Source of the DNA: an uncultured Alistipes sp.
GTDB lineage: Bacteria > Bacteroidota > Bacteroidia > Bacteroidales > Rikenellaceae
DNA length: 64,000 bases
NCBI GenBank assembly: GCA_905213895.1
Contig: CAJMKE010000013.1
Coordinates: 1 to 64,000 of the forward strand
Reading direction: 5' to 3'
How positions within the stretch are numbered: position 1 is the first letter of the stretch; every line of letters begins with the position of its first letter. This document shows positions 9,249 through 17,704 of this stretch, piece after piece. A program made the translations under genes and the position numbers. Below the pieces are notes generated by a model. The model was not told the origin of the DNA. It ran no database searches and saw only the letters and a list, made by a program, of their open reading frames with translations.

Positions 9249-9320
9249 GATAGGCTGAATAGGTAATATAGGATAGGCTGTCTCCTATAATACTTATTTT
9301 ACCTATATTACTTATAATCG
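9249..9320. repeat. Period-9 array, family II, downstream copy (8 units)
   Basis: Eight nonamers keep register from 9249: GATAGGCTG, AATAGGTAA, TATAGGATA, one degenerate unit, CTATAATAC, TTATTTTAC, CTATATTAC, TTATAATCG. As in the upstream copy the first part reads AGGTA and the second part is its inverse. Immediately after it, about 9328-9372, is a short period-10 array built on CTTGC plus five variable bases. Together they fill most of the 9227-9463 spacer. Confidence 0.8.
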
Positions 9321-9463
9321 CCCAGCCTTGCTTGGTCTTGCCAGGTCGTGCCCAGCCTTGCCCTATTCTTGCTATATTACCTATTCCTCCTATTTTCCCG
9401 TCTCCGCTCCCTCCTCCCCGCAAAAAAAAGCGAGCCGCCATTTTATTGGCGACCCGCTCTGTC

Positions 9464-9498
9464 GGTTTTCATAAGGCTTTTGCAGCCTTATGAAAACC
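9464..9498. terminator. Strong bidirectional hairpin terminator
   Basis: A perfect 14-base-pair stem (9464-9477 with 9485-9498) closes a 7-base loop; both arms begin with a run of T or A so either strand could terminate. A second weaker hairpin (about 9430-9457) next to the A-run at 9422-9428 would add termination for the minus-strand lipoprotein gene. Confidence 0.8.
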
Positions 9499-9555
9499 TA
9501 ATGTCCTTAGTTCCCTTAACGACCTTAAAGTCCCTAACGACCTTAAAGTCCTTAA
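9497..9555. repeat. Period-9 array, family I (about 6.5 units)
   Basis: CCTAATGTC, CTTAGTTCC, CTTAACGAC, CTTAAAGTC, CCTAACGAC, CTTAAAGTC and a partial CTTAAT unit run without a register break directly up to the stop codon of the lipoprotein gene at 9556. Confidence 0.9.
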
Positions 9556-11895
9556 TTATTCGTTGGTGTAAACGACCTTGGAAATCTGTACTTGTCCGTT
9601 TGTCTTGCCGTCTGTGGACTTATCGCAGTCGTAAGTCAATCTGTAATAGCAGTTCTCGGCAGGAGTAGGAACGTTGTATGTCATGTTTCCAGTGGCAATA
9701 GGCAACTCTATTGTCTGAACATTCTGTGTAAATGCAGCATCTGTGGCAACTTCCAGTTTAGTGGATTTAACACTTGCTTGTTTCAGTTTGTCCACAGTTA
9801 CAATTACTTTTTCAATGGCTTCTGCTATTGCCCAACCAGTAGTAATTGTTGCAACCGATGTATTAGCCTTTCTTCCGCATTTTATATACGACCAATTGAG
9901 GTCGTAATTATTGAAATTGGCAATATTCCAAACATTTCCATCTACCGTTGCTTTCCAAGTTATATCATAACCATTACATTTCTCCATTGTCTCTTTGGTG
10001 AACGTCAAGGTGTATGTATTCGTTGCACCTGCTGCACCAGCCGCTTTCTGCGAAACCTCTATTGCAACGGTTGCTGCAACTTCACTGCCCTTCATGATGT
10101 TTACATCTACTTTCGTGTTGCGCGGAGTAGTTTCGGTATTTGCTGCTGCGGTGAAGAGAATCGTGCCGTCGCTTGCCGGAGTTACGGTAAGCCATGCTGC
10201 CGTATTCTCGACTGCTCCGAGAGTATAACCCTCTTTAAGAGTTACCTTGACAGTCTCGGTACCGCCGTCAGCCGTAAATGCAACGCTCTCTTTGTCGATT
10301 GTGAAAGGAGCAGCGAATGCTTCGATGTCGGCAACGGTTACAGGGCATACCTGCGGTGCATTACTATATATCTGTCCTACTCCATAGAGAGTGCCTTTGA
10401 CTTTGCCGATTTCAATCTTGCCGGCGTCCCAATCGCCGTACTTGCTTGTTTTTCCGTAAGCGTTCACTTCGTTAGTGCCGTCGGTGAATGCTATTGTTCC
10501 GGTAAATACGCCGGCTACGGTAGGGATAACATCTACGAATTTCAGATATACGTTGTTGTATGCAGCGAAATTGGCTTTGTAGTCGGCAATGGAAATCTCC
10601 TTGGCAACGATTACATTGCCGGTGGAAACAGCCTCTCCATTGATAACATTATCAACGGTAACGCCTGTAATCTGTTTGCCGTTGTAGTCGCCAATGCCTG
10701 CATTGGAAAGGTCGATTTCGAGTTCATCGCCGATAGCGAGTCCCGAAAATTGTGCAAGACCTGTTGCTGCGTTGTTATAGAACTTGACTGCACTGTATTC
10801 GTTGCCCGAATTGTCGGTAAGAATAACCGTACCTTTCGAGAAATTGTCAGTATCGCCTGCGGCTACTGCCGAAACGAAACCCTGTACCCTCTTGCCTGCA
10901 AATGTGGTGGAACCTGCTTCGATTGCCTGTGCCAGTTCGCTAACGGTCATCGGAGTTTCGGCAACTGCGTCCTTAACGAAGTTTACGGTTGCGGTGTTGA
11001 GTTTGCCTGCCTCGAATGCCGTAGCGGCTGCCATTTTCTTCTCGATGGTGCAGGTCGTACCGTCCGTTGCCGTAACGACTACGGTAATCATATCGTCAGC
11101 CGCGAGTCCGAACGGAGCGACTGCCATGTAAACGTCGAAAGATTCGCCCTTTGCCAATTCTGGTGCGTTCTCTACACTGACTGTCTGAGCACTGTATGTG
11201 TAATTTGCACCCGACGAAATAAGTTCGCCCGTAGCGACGTTGAGGTAGAAAGTACCGCAAATCTTGATTGTCGAAGGAACGGTGAGTTTGAGACTCTTAA
11301 CAGTCAGAGCAGCATCCTCGCCGTTGGTTACGGTGAATTTCATCAACGAAGTGGTGTGGTGCAACTGAACTGCGAGAGCGGCAGGAGCGACAGCACCTTC
11401 GCTGACATAGTACATAGGCGATACGGCAGGAATGTGGGCTGCCGATGCGCCGTTCTGGATAGCCTCGCCTTTCGAACCTACTACATAGAAAACGGTAGTC
11501 TGGTTCGCTCTGCTGGCGTGGTCTGCCGGATAGATGCCGGAGAAACCACTATTGCTTGCTGTGTACGGATAGATTGCATAGAACGTCTGTGCGTCTGCAT
11601 AAGAAGCCTCGGCGTTGTTGAATGTACTACCCGAAACGTAGTCGAATGCGAGGAGTTGAACGTTCTTGTTCTCCTGCATGTTGTCGATAGAACCGCCCAA
11701 GCCGATTTGGTCGCCGGCTTCCCAAACGGTCTTGACACCTTCGAGATTTGCTCTCGTGTCGATGTTTGCAGTGAAACTGAATCCTTTGCCGTTATCGACA
11801 ATCGCCTTGTCTTCTGCGGCGTCCTTGGTACAATTGGTGAGAGTCAATGCAGCCAACATCAAACTCATCGAAAGGAATAATTTTTTCATAATCAT
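9556..11895 (-). CDS. Large surface lipoprotein with fimbrillin-like start and BACON domain
   Basis: About 779 residues. A lipoprotein signal (MKKLFLSMSLMLAALTLTNC, Cys as lipidation site) is followed by a fimbrillin-like region (FSFTANIDTRANLEGVKT, WEAGDQIGL), a domain that looks like an OB-fold DUF5689-type module (TVSELAQAIEAG to about residue 430), a BACON domain (FTIDKESVAFTADGGTE to AIEVSQKAAG) and a C-terminal carbohydrate-binding-like beta domain. Such proteins sit on the outer face of the outer membrane in Bacteroidales and often bind glycans or form pili. I chose ATG at 11895; ATG at 11889 is equally likely. The gene is more AT-rich and uses more mixed codons than its neighbours, which suggests an accessory or transferred gene. 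It is preceded by a 49-residue small gene. Confidence 0.75.
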   Translation of the reverse strand: MIMKKLFLSMSLMLAALTLTNCTKDAAEDKAIVDNGKGFSFTANIDTRANLEGVKTVWEAGDQIGLGGSIDNMQENKNVQLLAFDYVSGSTFNNAEASYADAQTFYAIYPYTASNSGFSGIYPADHASRANQTTVFYVVGSKGEAIQNGASAAHIPAVSPMYYVSEGAVAPAALAVQLHHTTSLMKFTVTNGEDAALTVKSLKLTVPSTIKICGTFYLNVATGELISSGANYTYSAQTVSVENAPELAKGESFDVYMAVAPFGLAADDMITVVVTATDGTTCTIEKKMAAATAFEAGKLNTATVNFVKDAVAETPMTVSELAQAIEAGSTTFAGKRVQGFVSAVAAGDTDNFSKGTVILTDNSGNEYSAVKFYNNAATGLAQFSGLAIGDELEIDLSNAGIGDYNGKQITGVTVDNVINGEAVSTGNVIVAKEISIADYKANFAAYNNVYLKFVDVIPTVAGVFTGTIAFTDGTNEVNAYGKTSKYGDWDAGKIEIGKVKGTLYGVGQIYSNAPQVCPVTVADIEAFAAPFTIDKESVAFTADGGTETVKVTLKEGYTLGAVENTAAWLTVTPASDGTILFTAAANTETTPRNTKVDVNIMKGSEVAATVAIEVSQKAAGAAGATNTYTLTFTKETMEKCNGYDITWKATVDGNVWNIANFNNYDLNWSYIKCGRKANTSVATITTGWAIAEAIEKVIVTVDKLKQASVKSTKLEVATDAAFTQNVQTIELPIATGNMTYNVPTPAENCYYRLTYDCDKSTDGKTNGQVQISKVVYTNE

Positions 11896-11917
11896 CAATT
11901 CGTTTTAGAGTTAGACA

Positions 11918-12067
11918 TTAGTTCAACCAATCTTTGTTTCCGTCTTCGTAATCGTCCGAACCGAACGATGCCGATGCGGCAAATCCGCATTCGATAGAGG
12001 TTTTCACCTCTTTGAGCGCAGGAGCGACGTAAGCCCCCTCCCTCGAAAAAAACGCTTTTTTCACCAT
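11918..12067 (-). CDS. Small acidic-tailed protein, 49 residues
   Basis: A complete frame from ATG at 12067 to TAA at 11918 encodes MVKKAFFSREGAYVAPAL, then a middle segment, and ends SDDYEDGNKDWLN. Short proteins with a basic start, a beta-like V-A-P segment and an acidic aromatic tail are common in Bacteroidales just before genes for fimbrillin or BACON lipoproteins. It is 22 bases upstream of the lipoprotein start and in the same direction, so they are probably co-transcribed. No function is known to me. A longer overlapping frame in the same place (11895-12203) lacks these features. Confidence 0.65.
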   Translation of the reverse strand: MVKKAFFSREGAYVAPALKEVKTSIECGFAASASFGSDDYEDGNKDWLN

Positions 12068-12222
12068 GGTGCTTTAATTTTAGTTTGTTTTGGTTATAAT
12101 AAAAAATCTTTATCCTCTGTCGCACAGGTCGGAACTCCTTACGAATCCTAACCTCAAACGCAGGGTTCGACGTCATTTTGCAATCGGAACGCGCAAAAAA
12201 CATACCCTTTGTTTATTTGGTG

Positions 12223-12230
12223 CAAAATTA
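12223..12230 (-). promoter_or_regulatory. Probable -7 box for the small gene and lipoprotein
   Basis: On the minus strand the bases read TAATTTTG, a match to TAnnTTTG. This would give a leader of about 150 bases before the 49-residue gene. Confidence 0.4.
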
Positions 12231-12363
12231 AGATATTTTATCTAACGGCGTACTTTTTTCGGGAACTTTTTTCGATAATAGTGGATGACTATGCGCCGCA
12301 GTGTTGCAGGAGTGCGATTAGGGCGGGGCGAAACGCCCGAGCGGGACTGCGCGGCGGGGATTT

Positions 12364-12435
12364 GGGGAAATCGGGGCGACCGGGAGAACCGGGACTTCTG
12401 GGAAAACTGGGAGAATCGGGAGAACCGGGGCTTTA
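12364..12435. repeat. Period-9 array, family III, G-rich (8 units)
   Basis: Eight consecutive nonamers begin with GGG: GGGGAAATC, GGGGCGACC, GGGAGAACC, GGGACTTCT, GGGAAAACT, GGGAGAATC, GGGAGAACC, GGGGCTTTA. In one frame it reads as Gly-x-x triplets, which produces a false collagen-like open frame. Confidence 0.9.
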
Positions 12436-12489
12436 AGGTCGCTGAAAAAATGCTGCATTGCTTCGCAAATGTCTAATAAGTTTGTCTGA

Positions 12490-12710
12490 GCCGTCATTCT
12501 GAGCGAAGCGAAGAATCTGTTTTATCAGCGTCTGTTTTTCAGATCCTTCGCTGCCGCTCAGGATGACGGGTCGGGTATCATCGCAGTCCTTTCAACAGCG
12601 GTAGATCGCCACAGACTTGTATGGTCGGTTCACGGGTATCATTCGGCGAAACGGTTACAAGTCTTCGCGATGACGGGTCGGGTATCATCGCTGTCCCGAA
12701 TGACATTTTA
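12490..12710. repeat. Dispersed REP-like repeat region upstream of valS
   Basis: Contains the motif TCATTCTGAGCGAAGCGAAG (12497-12516), its inverse with a mismatched stem (12541-12568), and a 23-base direct repeat at 12562-12584 and 12669-12691. Related sequence recurs at 16958-17025. Together with the family III array this fills the 727-base spacer 12068-12794; I see no other gene in it. Confidence 0.75.
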
Positions 12711-12743
12711 GTGTGAAATCATATATAATTATCTATTTTTTTA

Positions 12744-12751
12744 TACTTTTG
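12744..12751 (+). promoter_or_regulatory. Probable -7 box of the valS promoter
   Basis: TACTTTTG matches TAnnTTTG and lies 43 bases before the valS start codon in an AT-rich stretch. Confidence 0.5.
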
Positions 12752-12794
12752 CAGGATTGAATTGCTGTTTGGAAATTTATAAAATACACATACC

Positions 12795-15425
12795 ATGCAG
12801 ATTGCAGACAAGTACTCTCCGCAGGAGATAGAACAGAAATGGTACGACTATTGGCTCGACCATAAACTTTTTCATTCCGAACCGGACGAACGCGAACCCT
12901 ATACCATAGTCATTCCGCCGCCGAACGTTACGGGAATGCTCCACATGGGACACATGCTCAACAACACGTTGCAGGACGTGCTGATACGCCGCGCGCGAAT
13001 GCTCGGTCGCAACGCCTGCTGGGTGCCGGGTACGGACCATGCGTCGATTGCCACGGAGGCGAAGGTGGTCGCGAAACTCAAAGCCGAGGGCATCGACAAG
13101 TCGTCGCTTACGCGCGAGGAGTTTTTGCGCCATGCGTGGGAGTGGAAGGAGAAGCACGGCGGAATCATCCTCAAACAGTTGCGTAAACTCGGCGCGTCGT
13201 GCGACTGGGACAGAACATGTTTCACGATGGATGAACCCCGCACGGAGGGTGTCATCAAGGTATTCTGCGACCTCTACGAAAAGGGCAGGATTTATCGCGG
13301 CGTGCGTATGGTACACTGGGACCCGTCGGCTAAAACGGCTCTGTCGGACGAGGAGGTGATATATAAGGAGTCGCAGGGCAAACTCTACTACCTGCGCTAC
13401 AAGTTGGAGGGTACGGAGCGCAGCATCATCGTCGCGACGACCCGCCCCGAAACGATTCTGGGCGATACGGCGGTGTGCCTGAACCCTAACGACGAGCGTT
13501 ACAGGGACATTCCTGCCGATGCGCGCGTGATAGTTCCGCTCGTCGGACGCTCGATTCCGATTATCCGCGACGAGTACGTCGATATAGAGTTCGGTACGGG
13601 CGCGCTGAAAGTTACGCCGGCGCACGACGTGAACGACTACATGCTGGGCGAGAAGTTCGGACTGGAAACCATCGACATATTCAACGACGACGGTACGATT
13701 AACGACAAGGTCGGAATGTATGTCGGCGTAGACCGTTTCGAGTGCCGCAAGCAGATTGAGAAAGACCTCGAAGCGGCGGGACTGCTCGAAAAGGTCGAGG
13801 CTTACACCAACAACGTCGGCTATTCGGAGCGGACGGGCGTAGCCATCGAACCGAAACTTTCGATGCAGTGGTTCATGTCGATGAAGGAGATTGCCGAGCC
13901 TGCGACGAAAGCGGTTTTGGAGGATGTGATACGTTTCGTACCGGAAAAATACAAGAATACATACCGCCACTGGATGGAGAACATCAAGGACTGGTGCATA
14001 TCGCGCCAGTTGTGGTGGGGACAGCGGATTCCGGCGTACTATCTGCCGAAGGGCGGCTACGTGGTCGCCGAGACCGCCGAAAAGGCTCTCGAACTGGCTC
14101 GCGCCAAGTCGGGCGACGCGTCGCTGCAACTCGCCGACCTGCGGCAGGACGAGGACGTACTCGATACGTGGTTCTCGTCGTGGCTGTGGCCTATCTCGGT
14201 ATTCGACGGCATACGCAATCCGGACAACGCGGAGATAAAGTACTACTATCCGACCAACGACCTCGTTACGGGTCCCGACATCATCTTCTTCTGGGTTGCC
14301 CGCATGATTATGGCGGGTTACGAGTTCCGCGGCGAGAAACCGTTCGGAAACGTCTATTTCACCGGTATCGTCCGCGACAAAATCGGTCGCAAGATGTCGA
14401 AGCAGTTGGGCAACTCGCCCGACCCGCTCGACCTTATCGCCGAGTACGGTGCCGACGGAGTGCGCGTGGCGATGATGCTCTGTTCGAGCGCGGGCAACGA
14501 CCTGATGTTCGACAACGCGCTGTGCGAGCAGGGTCGCAACTTCGGCAACAAGATATGGAACGCCTACCGGCTGATAAACGGCTGGACTGTCGATGAATCG
14601 CTTGCGCAGAGCGACAACAATCGCCTTGCGACGGAGTGGTTCGAGAACCGCATGAACGCCGCGTTGGCGGAAATCGACGAGAATTTCCGCAACTACCGTA
14701 TCTCGGAGGCGTTGATGGTGGCGTACAAACTGTTCTGGGATGATTTCAGCGGCTGGTATCTCGAAATCGTGAAGCCGGCTTACCAGAAGCCGTCGGACGC
14801 TGCGACTATTGCCGCTACCAAACGTATCTTCGAGAAACTGATGCTGGTTCTGCATCCGTTCATGCCGTTCGTTACCGAGGAGATATGGCAGGATTTGGCC
14901 GAACGCAAGGAGGGCGAATCGATTATGGTCGCACATATGCCGAAGGCGGGAGAGGCGGACGAAAAACTGCTCGCCCGTTTCGCGCTGGTTCAGGATGCCG
15001 TGTCGGCAATCCGCAATATCCGCAAGCAGAAGAATCTGCCGCAGAAAGAGGCTATCGAACTGAAAGTGATTGCCGACGAGAACTATCCGTCGGAGTTCGA
15101 GCCGGTACTCGTGAAGATTGCCAATCTGTCGGCGGTTACCGCCGTGAGCGAGAAGAATCCGACCGATGCGGGCTTCATTGTCAAGACGACGCAGTATTTC
15201 GTGCCGATGGGCGACAATATCGACCGCGAGGAGGAGATTGCGAAGTTGGAGAAGGATTTGACCTACTACGAGGGCTTCCTCGCGAGCGTGATGAAGAAAC
15301 TGTCGAACGAACGGTTCGTGCAGTCGGCTCCGGCACAGGTCGTGGCGAATGAACGCGCGAAGCAGACCGATGCCGAGGCTAAAATCGCCGCTATCCGCGA
15401 GCAACTCACAGCACTTAAAAAGTAG
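12795..15425 (+). CDS. valS: Valyl-tRNA synthetase
   Basis: This 876-residue class I synthetase charges tRNA-Val. The HIGH element is in [15 protein letters not shown] (about residue 45) and the KMSKS element is [14 protein letters not shown] (about 530), with the editing domain between them ([12 protein letters not shown]). The C-terminal 70 residues form the coiled-coil arm typical of ValRS. Length and motifs are as expected. A period-9 array begins two bases after the stop codon. Confidence 0.97.
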   Translation: MQIADKYSPQEIEQKWYDYWLDHKLFHSEPDEREPYTIVIPPPNVTGMLHMGHMLNNTLQDVLIRRARMLGRNACWVPGTDHASIATEAKVVAKLKAEGIDKSSLTREEFLRHAWEWKEKHGGIILKQLRKLGASCDWDRTCFTMDEPRTEGVIKVFCDLYEKGRIYRGVRMVHWDPSAKTALSDEEVIYKESQGKLYYLRYKLEGTERSIIVATTRPETILGDTAVCLNPNDERYRDIPADARVIVPLVGRSIPIIRDEYVDIEFGTGALKVTPAHDVNDYMLGEKFGLETIDIFNDDGTINDKVGMYVGVDRFECRKQIEKDLEAAGLLEKVEAYTNNVGYSERTGVAIEPKLSMQWFMSMKEIAEPATKAVLEDVIRFVPEKYKNTYRHWMENIKDWCISRQLWWGQRIPAYYLPKGGYVVAETAEKALELARAKSGDASLQLADLRQDEDVLDTWFSSWLWPISVFDGIRNPDNAEIKYYYPTNDLVTGPDIIFFWVARMIMAGYEFRGEKPFGNVYFTGIVRDKIGRKMSKQLGNSPDPLDLIAEYGADGVRVAMMLCSSAGNDLMFDNALCEQGRNFGNKIWNAYRLINGWTVDESLAQSDNNRLATEWFENRMNAALAEIDENFRNYRISEALMVAYKLFWDDFSGWYLEIVKPAYQKPSDAATIAATKRIFEKLMLVLHPFMPFVTEEIWQDLAERKEGESIMVAHMPKAGEADEKLLARFALVQDAVSAIRNIRKQKNLPQKEAIELKVIADENYPSEFEPVLVKIANLSAVTAVSEKNPTDAGFIVKTTQYFVPMGDNIDREEEIAKLEKDLTYYEGFLASVMKKLSNERFVQSAPAQVVANERAKQTDAEAKIAAIREQLTALKK

Positions 15426-15427
15426 AC

Positions 15428-15463
15428 CTTAACGACATTAAAGACTTTAAGGACTTTAAAGAA
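15428..15463. repeat. Period-9 array, family I (4 units)
   Basis: CTTAACGAC, ATTAAAGAC, TTTAAGGAC, TTTAAAGAA, beginning two bases after the valS stop. Confidence 0.9.
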
Positions 15464-15520
15464 AACGGAAAGTAACCGGAAAACTGCCGACAAGCCGAGC
15501 AAAAGCCGATTTCTTCTTTT

Positions 15521-15566
15521 CTCCGTGTTACCCACCCCCTAAATCCCCCGCCTGTGCGGGGGACTT
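15521..15566. repeat. 46-base hairpin element, copy 1
   Basis: The 46 bases are the exact reverse complement of 20827-20872. They contain the stem TCCCCCGC / GCGGGGGA around the loop CTGT (15544-15563) next to an ACCCACCCCCTAAA tract. It lies between two family I arrays. Confidence 0.9.
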
Positions 15567-15597
15567 ATATGGGGATGAGGAAACGCAGGATTATGAC

Positions 15598-15633
15598 CTT
15601 AAAGACTTTAAGGTCGTTAAAGACCCTAAAAAC
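15598..15633. repeat. Period-9 array, family I (4 units)
   Basis: CTTAAAGAC, TTTAAGGTC, GTTAAAGAC, CCTAAAAAC, ending 12 bases before the rnhA start codon. It is the only family I array that is not next to a stop codon. Confidence 0.9.
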
Positions 15634-15645
15634 ACTGGTACTGCA

Positions 15646-16101
15646 ATGCCGCCGATTACAATATACACCGATGGCTCTGCGCTCGGAAATCCGGGCGCAG
15701 GCGGCTACGGTGCCGTACTGCTCTGCGGTGCGCTGCGCAAGGAGTTGTCGGCGGGATTCCGCCTGACGACCAACAACCGCATGGAACTCATGGCGGTGTG
15801 CGTGGCTTTGGAGGCGTTGAAAATCGACGGTTCGGACGTAACTATTTACTCCGACTCCAAATACGTCGTTGATGCCGTGTCGAAAGGCTGGGTCTTCGGC
15901 TGGGAGAAGAAGTGTTTCGCGGGCAAGAAGAATCCCGATTTGTGGATTCGCTTTCTGCGTGTCTACCGACGTCATCATGTGCGGTTTGTGTGGGTGAAGG
16001 GGCATGCCGAGACGGTCGAGAACAACCGTTGCGACCAACTCGCCGTTGCCGCCGCCAACGCCAAACCTCTCTACGAAGATACGGGCTACGTTCCCGAATA
16101 G
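15646..16101 (+). CDS. rnhA: Ribonuclease HI
   Basis: A 151-residue enzyme that cuts the RNA strand of RNA-DNA hybrids. The four catalytic acids are visible: Asp9 in YTDGSALGNPG, Glu in NNRMELMAV, Asp in IYSDSKYVVDA and Asp in NNRCDQLAVAAA. The central basic segment GWVFGWEKKC is the substrate handle. Length matches bacterial RNase HI (about 150). Confidence 0.96.
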   Translation: MPPITIYTDGSALGNPGAGGYGAVLLCGALRKELSAGFRLTTNNRMELMAVCVALEALKIDGSDVTIYSDSKYVVDAVSKGWVFGWEKKCFAGKKNPDLWIRFLRVYRRHHVRFVWVKGHAETVENNRCDQLAVAAANAKPLYEDTGYVPE

Positions 16102-16150
16102 CCGTCGTGTCGGTGCGGCTGACCGAAATCATATCATATAGTATTATAGT

Positions 16151-16897
16151 ATGGAACGTCGTCAGACCGTGTGGAATCCGTGGCACGGCTGCCACAAAAT
16201 CAGCGAGGGCTGCCGCCACTGCTACGTGTATCGTCAGGACGCCATGTTCGGGGCGGGCGACAGCAACCGTGTTGTGCGCAATGCCGATTTCGACCTGCCC
16301 GTGCGTAGGGGGCGTAGCGGACGTTACAAGATTCCGCCCGAAACATTCGTCGTAACTTGTCTGACATCGGATTTCTTCGTCGAGGAGGCGGATGCGTGGC
16401 GCGACGAGGCGTGGGCTATGATACGTCATCGCAGCGACTGCATGTTTCTGATAATCACTAAGCGCATAGACCGTCTCCGCGAATCGCTGCCCGACGACTG
16501 GGGCGACGGCTACCCGAATGTCGTTATCGGATGTACGTGCGAGAATCAGGAGCGCACCGACTACCGTATGCCGATATTTCTCGAAGCACCAGTCCTTAAT
16601 AAGATTGTGATTTGCGAGCCGCTGCTCGAACGCATCGACATCGGACGCTATCTTACCGACGCGATAGACTGCGTGTATGTCGGCGGCGAGTCGGGAACCG
16701 ATGCGAGGGTGTGCGACTACGAATGGGTTCTGGATTTGCGGCGTCAGTGCGCCGAAGCGGGAGTGGGATTCAGATTCAAGCAGACGGGCGCATGTTTCCG
16801 CAAGGACGGTAGGCTGTACCGCATTCCGCGCAACAGACAGCATTCGCAGGCGAAGCGCGCCGGAATCGATGTTCCGAGCAGAAACAATGGTGTATAA
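16151..16897 (+). CDS. Phage Gp37/Gp68-like protein (DUF5131 family) with three-Cys motif
   Basis: This 248-residue protein starts RRQTVWNPWHGCHKISEGC and has the cluster GCHKISEGCRHCYV, three cysteines as in the family paired with three-Cys-motif partner proteins. Other family segments are VTCLTSDFFVEEAD, LIITKRIDRL, VIGCTCENQ and YVGGESG. The Cys arrangement suggests a metal or Fe-S site in a TIM-barrel fold. Family members are common in phages and bacterial genomes; their reaction is not known. No TcmP partner gene is seen beside it here. It follows rnhA by 49 bases. Confidence 0.75.
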   Translation: MERRQTVWNPWHGCHKISEGCRHCYVYRQDAMFGAGDSNRVVRNADFDLPVRRGRSGRYKIPPETFVVTCLTSDFFVEEADAWRDEAWAMIRHRSDCMFLIITKRIDRLRESLPDDWGDGYPNVVIGCTCENQERTDYRMPIFLEAPVLNKIVICEPLLERIDIGRYLTDAIDCVYVGGESGTDARVCDYEWVLDLRRQCAEAGVGFRFKQTGACFRKDGRLYRIPRNRQHSQAKRAGIDVPSRNNGV

Positions 16898-16957
16898 TTA
16901 TACGCTTAATGTGTGATGCGTAATTCGTGTCGGTAGTTGTAAATTATCCGGCACGTC

Positions 16958-17025
16958 ATGTTGAGCAGCGCGAAACATCTGATATAAATGTAATAAACAG
17001 ATTCTTCGCTACGCTCAGAATGACG
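16958..17025. repeat. REP-like dispersed repeat
   Basis: An imperfect inverted repeat, CGTCATGTTGAGCAGCGCGA on the left and AGATTCTTCGCTACGCTCAG with AATGACG on the right, related to the motif at 12497-12568. It lies between the convergent genes ending at 16897 and 17059 and may act in termination. Confidence 0.7.
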
Positions 17026-17058
17026 TCGGTATAATGATAACGGTTGTAGCGTGCGTAA

Positions 17059-17700
17059 TTAACGTTTTTTGATAATCAAATCGTCGGTTACGACCTTCGG
17101 TACAAAGTGTTTCCCGTCGCGGCGGTAGTATCTGCGGTCGCCGTCCGCGCTGATGTCCACCAGTTCGATATTGTCCCTGCCGCGACCTATTGCGAGTATC
17201 AGCAGCGGTTCGAGTTCGAGATTCAGAGCCTCTCTGACAGACTCTTTGTCGAACGATGCTATGCAGATTCCGTTCAATCCTATCTCCACCGCCTGCAACA
17301 ACATGCTCTGTGCCGATATTCCGAGGTCGATGTCGAGGTATCTGTCCTCTGTCGTCGCCGCGCAGACGATGATATAGGCGTTGGGTTCGCAACCCTCCTG
17401 CGGCAGATGCAGTTCGGGCAGTGCGCCGCCGAGCCTTACGAGCGGCGTAATCTTCGACGCCTCGTCGGACAATACGGGACGGAATCTCAATGCCTGTCTG
17501 TTGAGGGCGGACGGAATAAGCGGATTTACCGCGATGATGCGCCGCAACTGGTCTTCGCGGACGATGAATCCTGCGTCGTAGTTGCGGTGGCTGCGGTTGC
17601 GCACGAGCAGTTCGTGCAACTTTACCGACGGTCGGGGGCGCGATGCCGCCGGACGCGACATGTACTCCTCCATTTTTCTTCCTAAATAATCGTCTGCCAT
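17059..17700 (-). CDS. Nitroreductase family protein
   Basis: A 213-residue FMN-dependent oxidoreductase. The amino-terminal LLVRNRSHRNYDAGFIVRED is the phosphate-binding start of the family, followed by SALNRQALRFRPV and the C-terminal IGLNGICIASFDKESVREALNL. These enzymes use NAD(P)H to reduce nitro compounds, quinones or flavins; the physiological substrate is unknown. The gene is four bases downstream of the ClC channel gene on the same strand and is probably co-transcribed with it. Confidence 0.85.
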   Translation of the reverse strand: MADDYLGRKMEEYMSRPAASRPRPSVKLHELLVRNRSHRNYDAGFIVREDQLRRIIAVNPLIPSALNRQALRFRPVLSDEASKITPLVRLGGALPELHLPQEGCEPNAYIIVCAATTEDRYLDIDLGISAQSMLLQAVEIGLNGICIASFDKESVREALNLELEPLLILAIGRGRDNIELVDISADGDRRYYRRDGKHFVPKVVTDDLIIKKR

Positions 17701-17704
17701 AATT

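Noticed and set aside
11895..12203. A 102-codon open frame overlapping the small gene
   Set aside because: Rich in Arg and Cys, no motif; the other frame in the same place gives the typical small acidic-tailed protein.
12209..12436. Collagen-like Gly-x-x open frame
   Set aside because: The glycines come from the GGG-rich period-9 array; the upstream part has no protein character and no start context.
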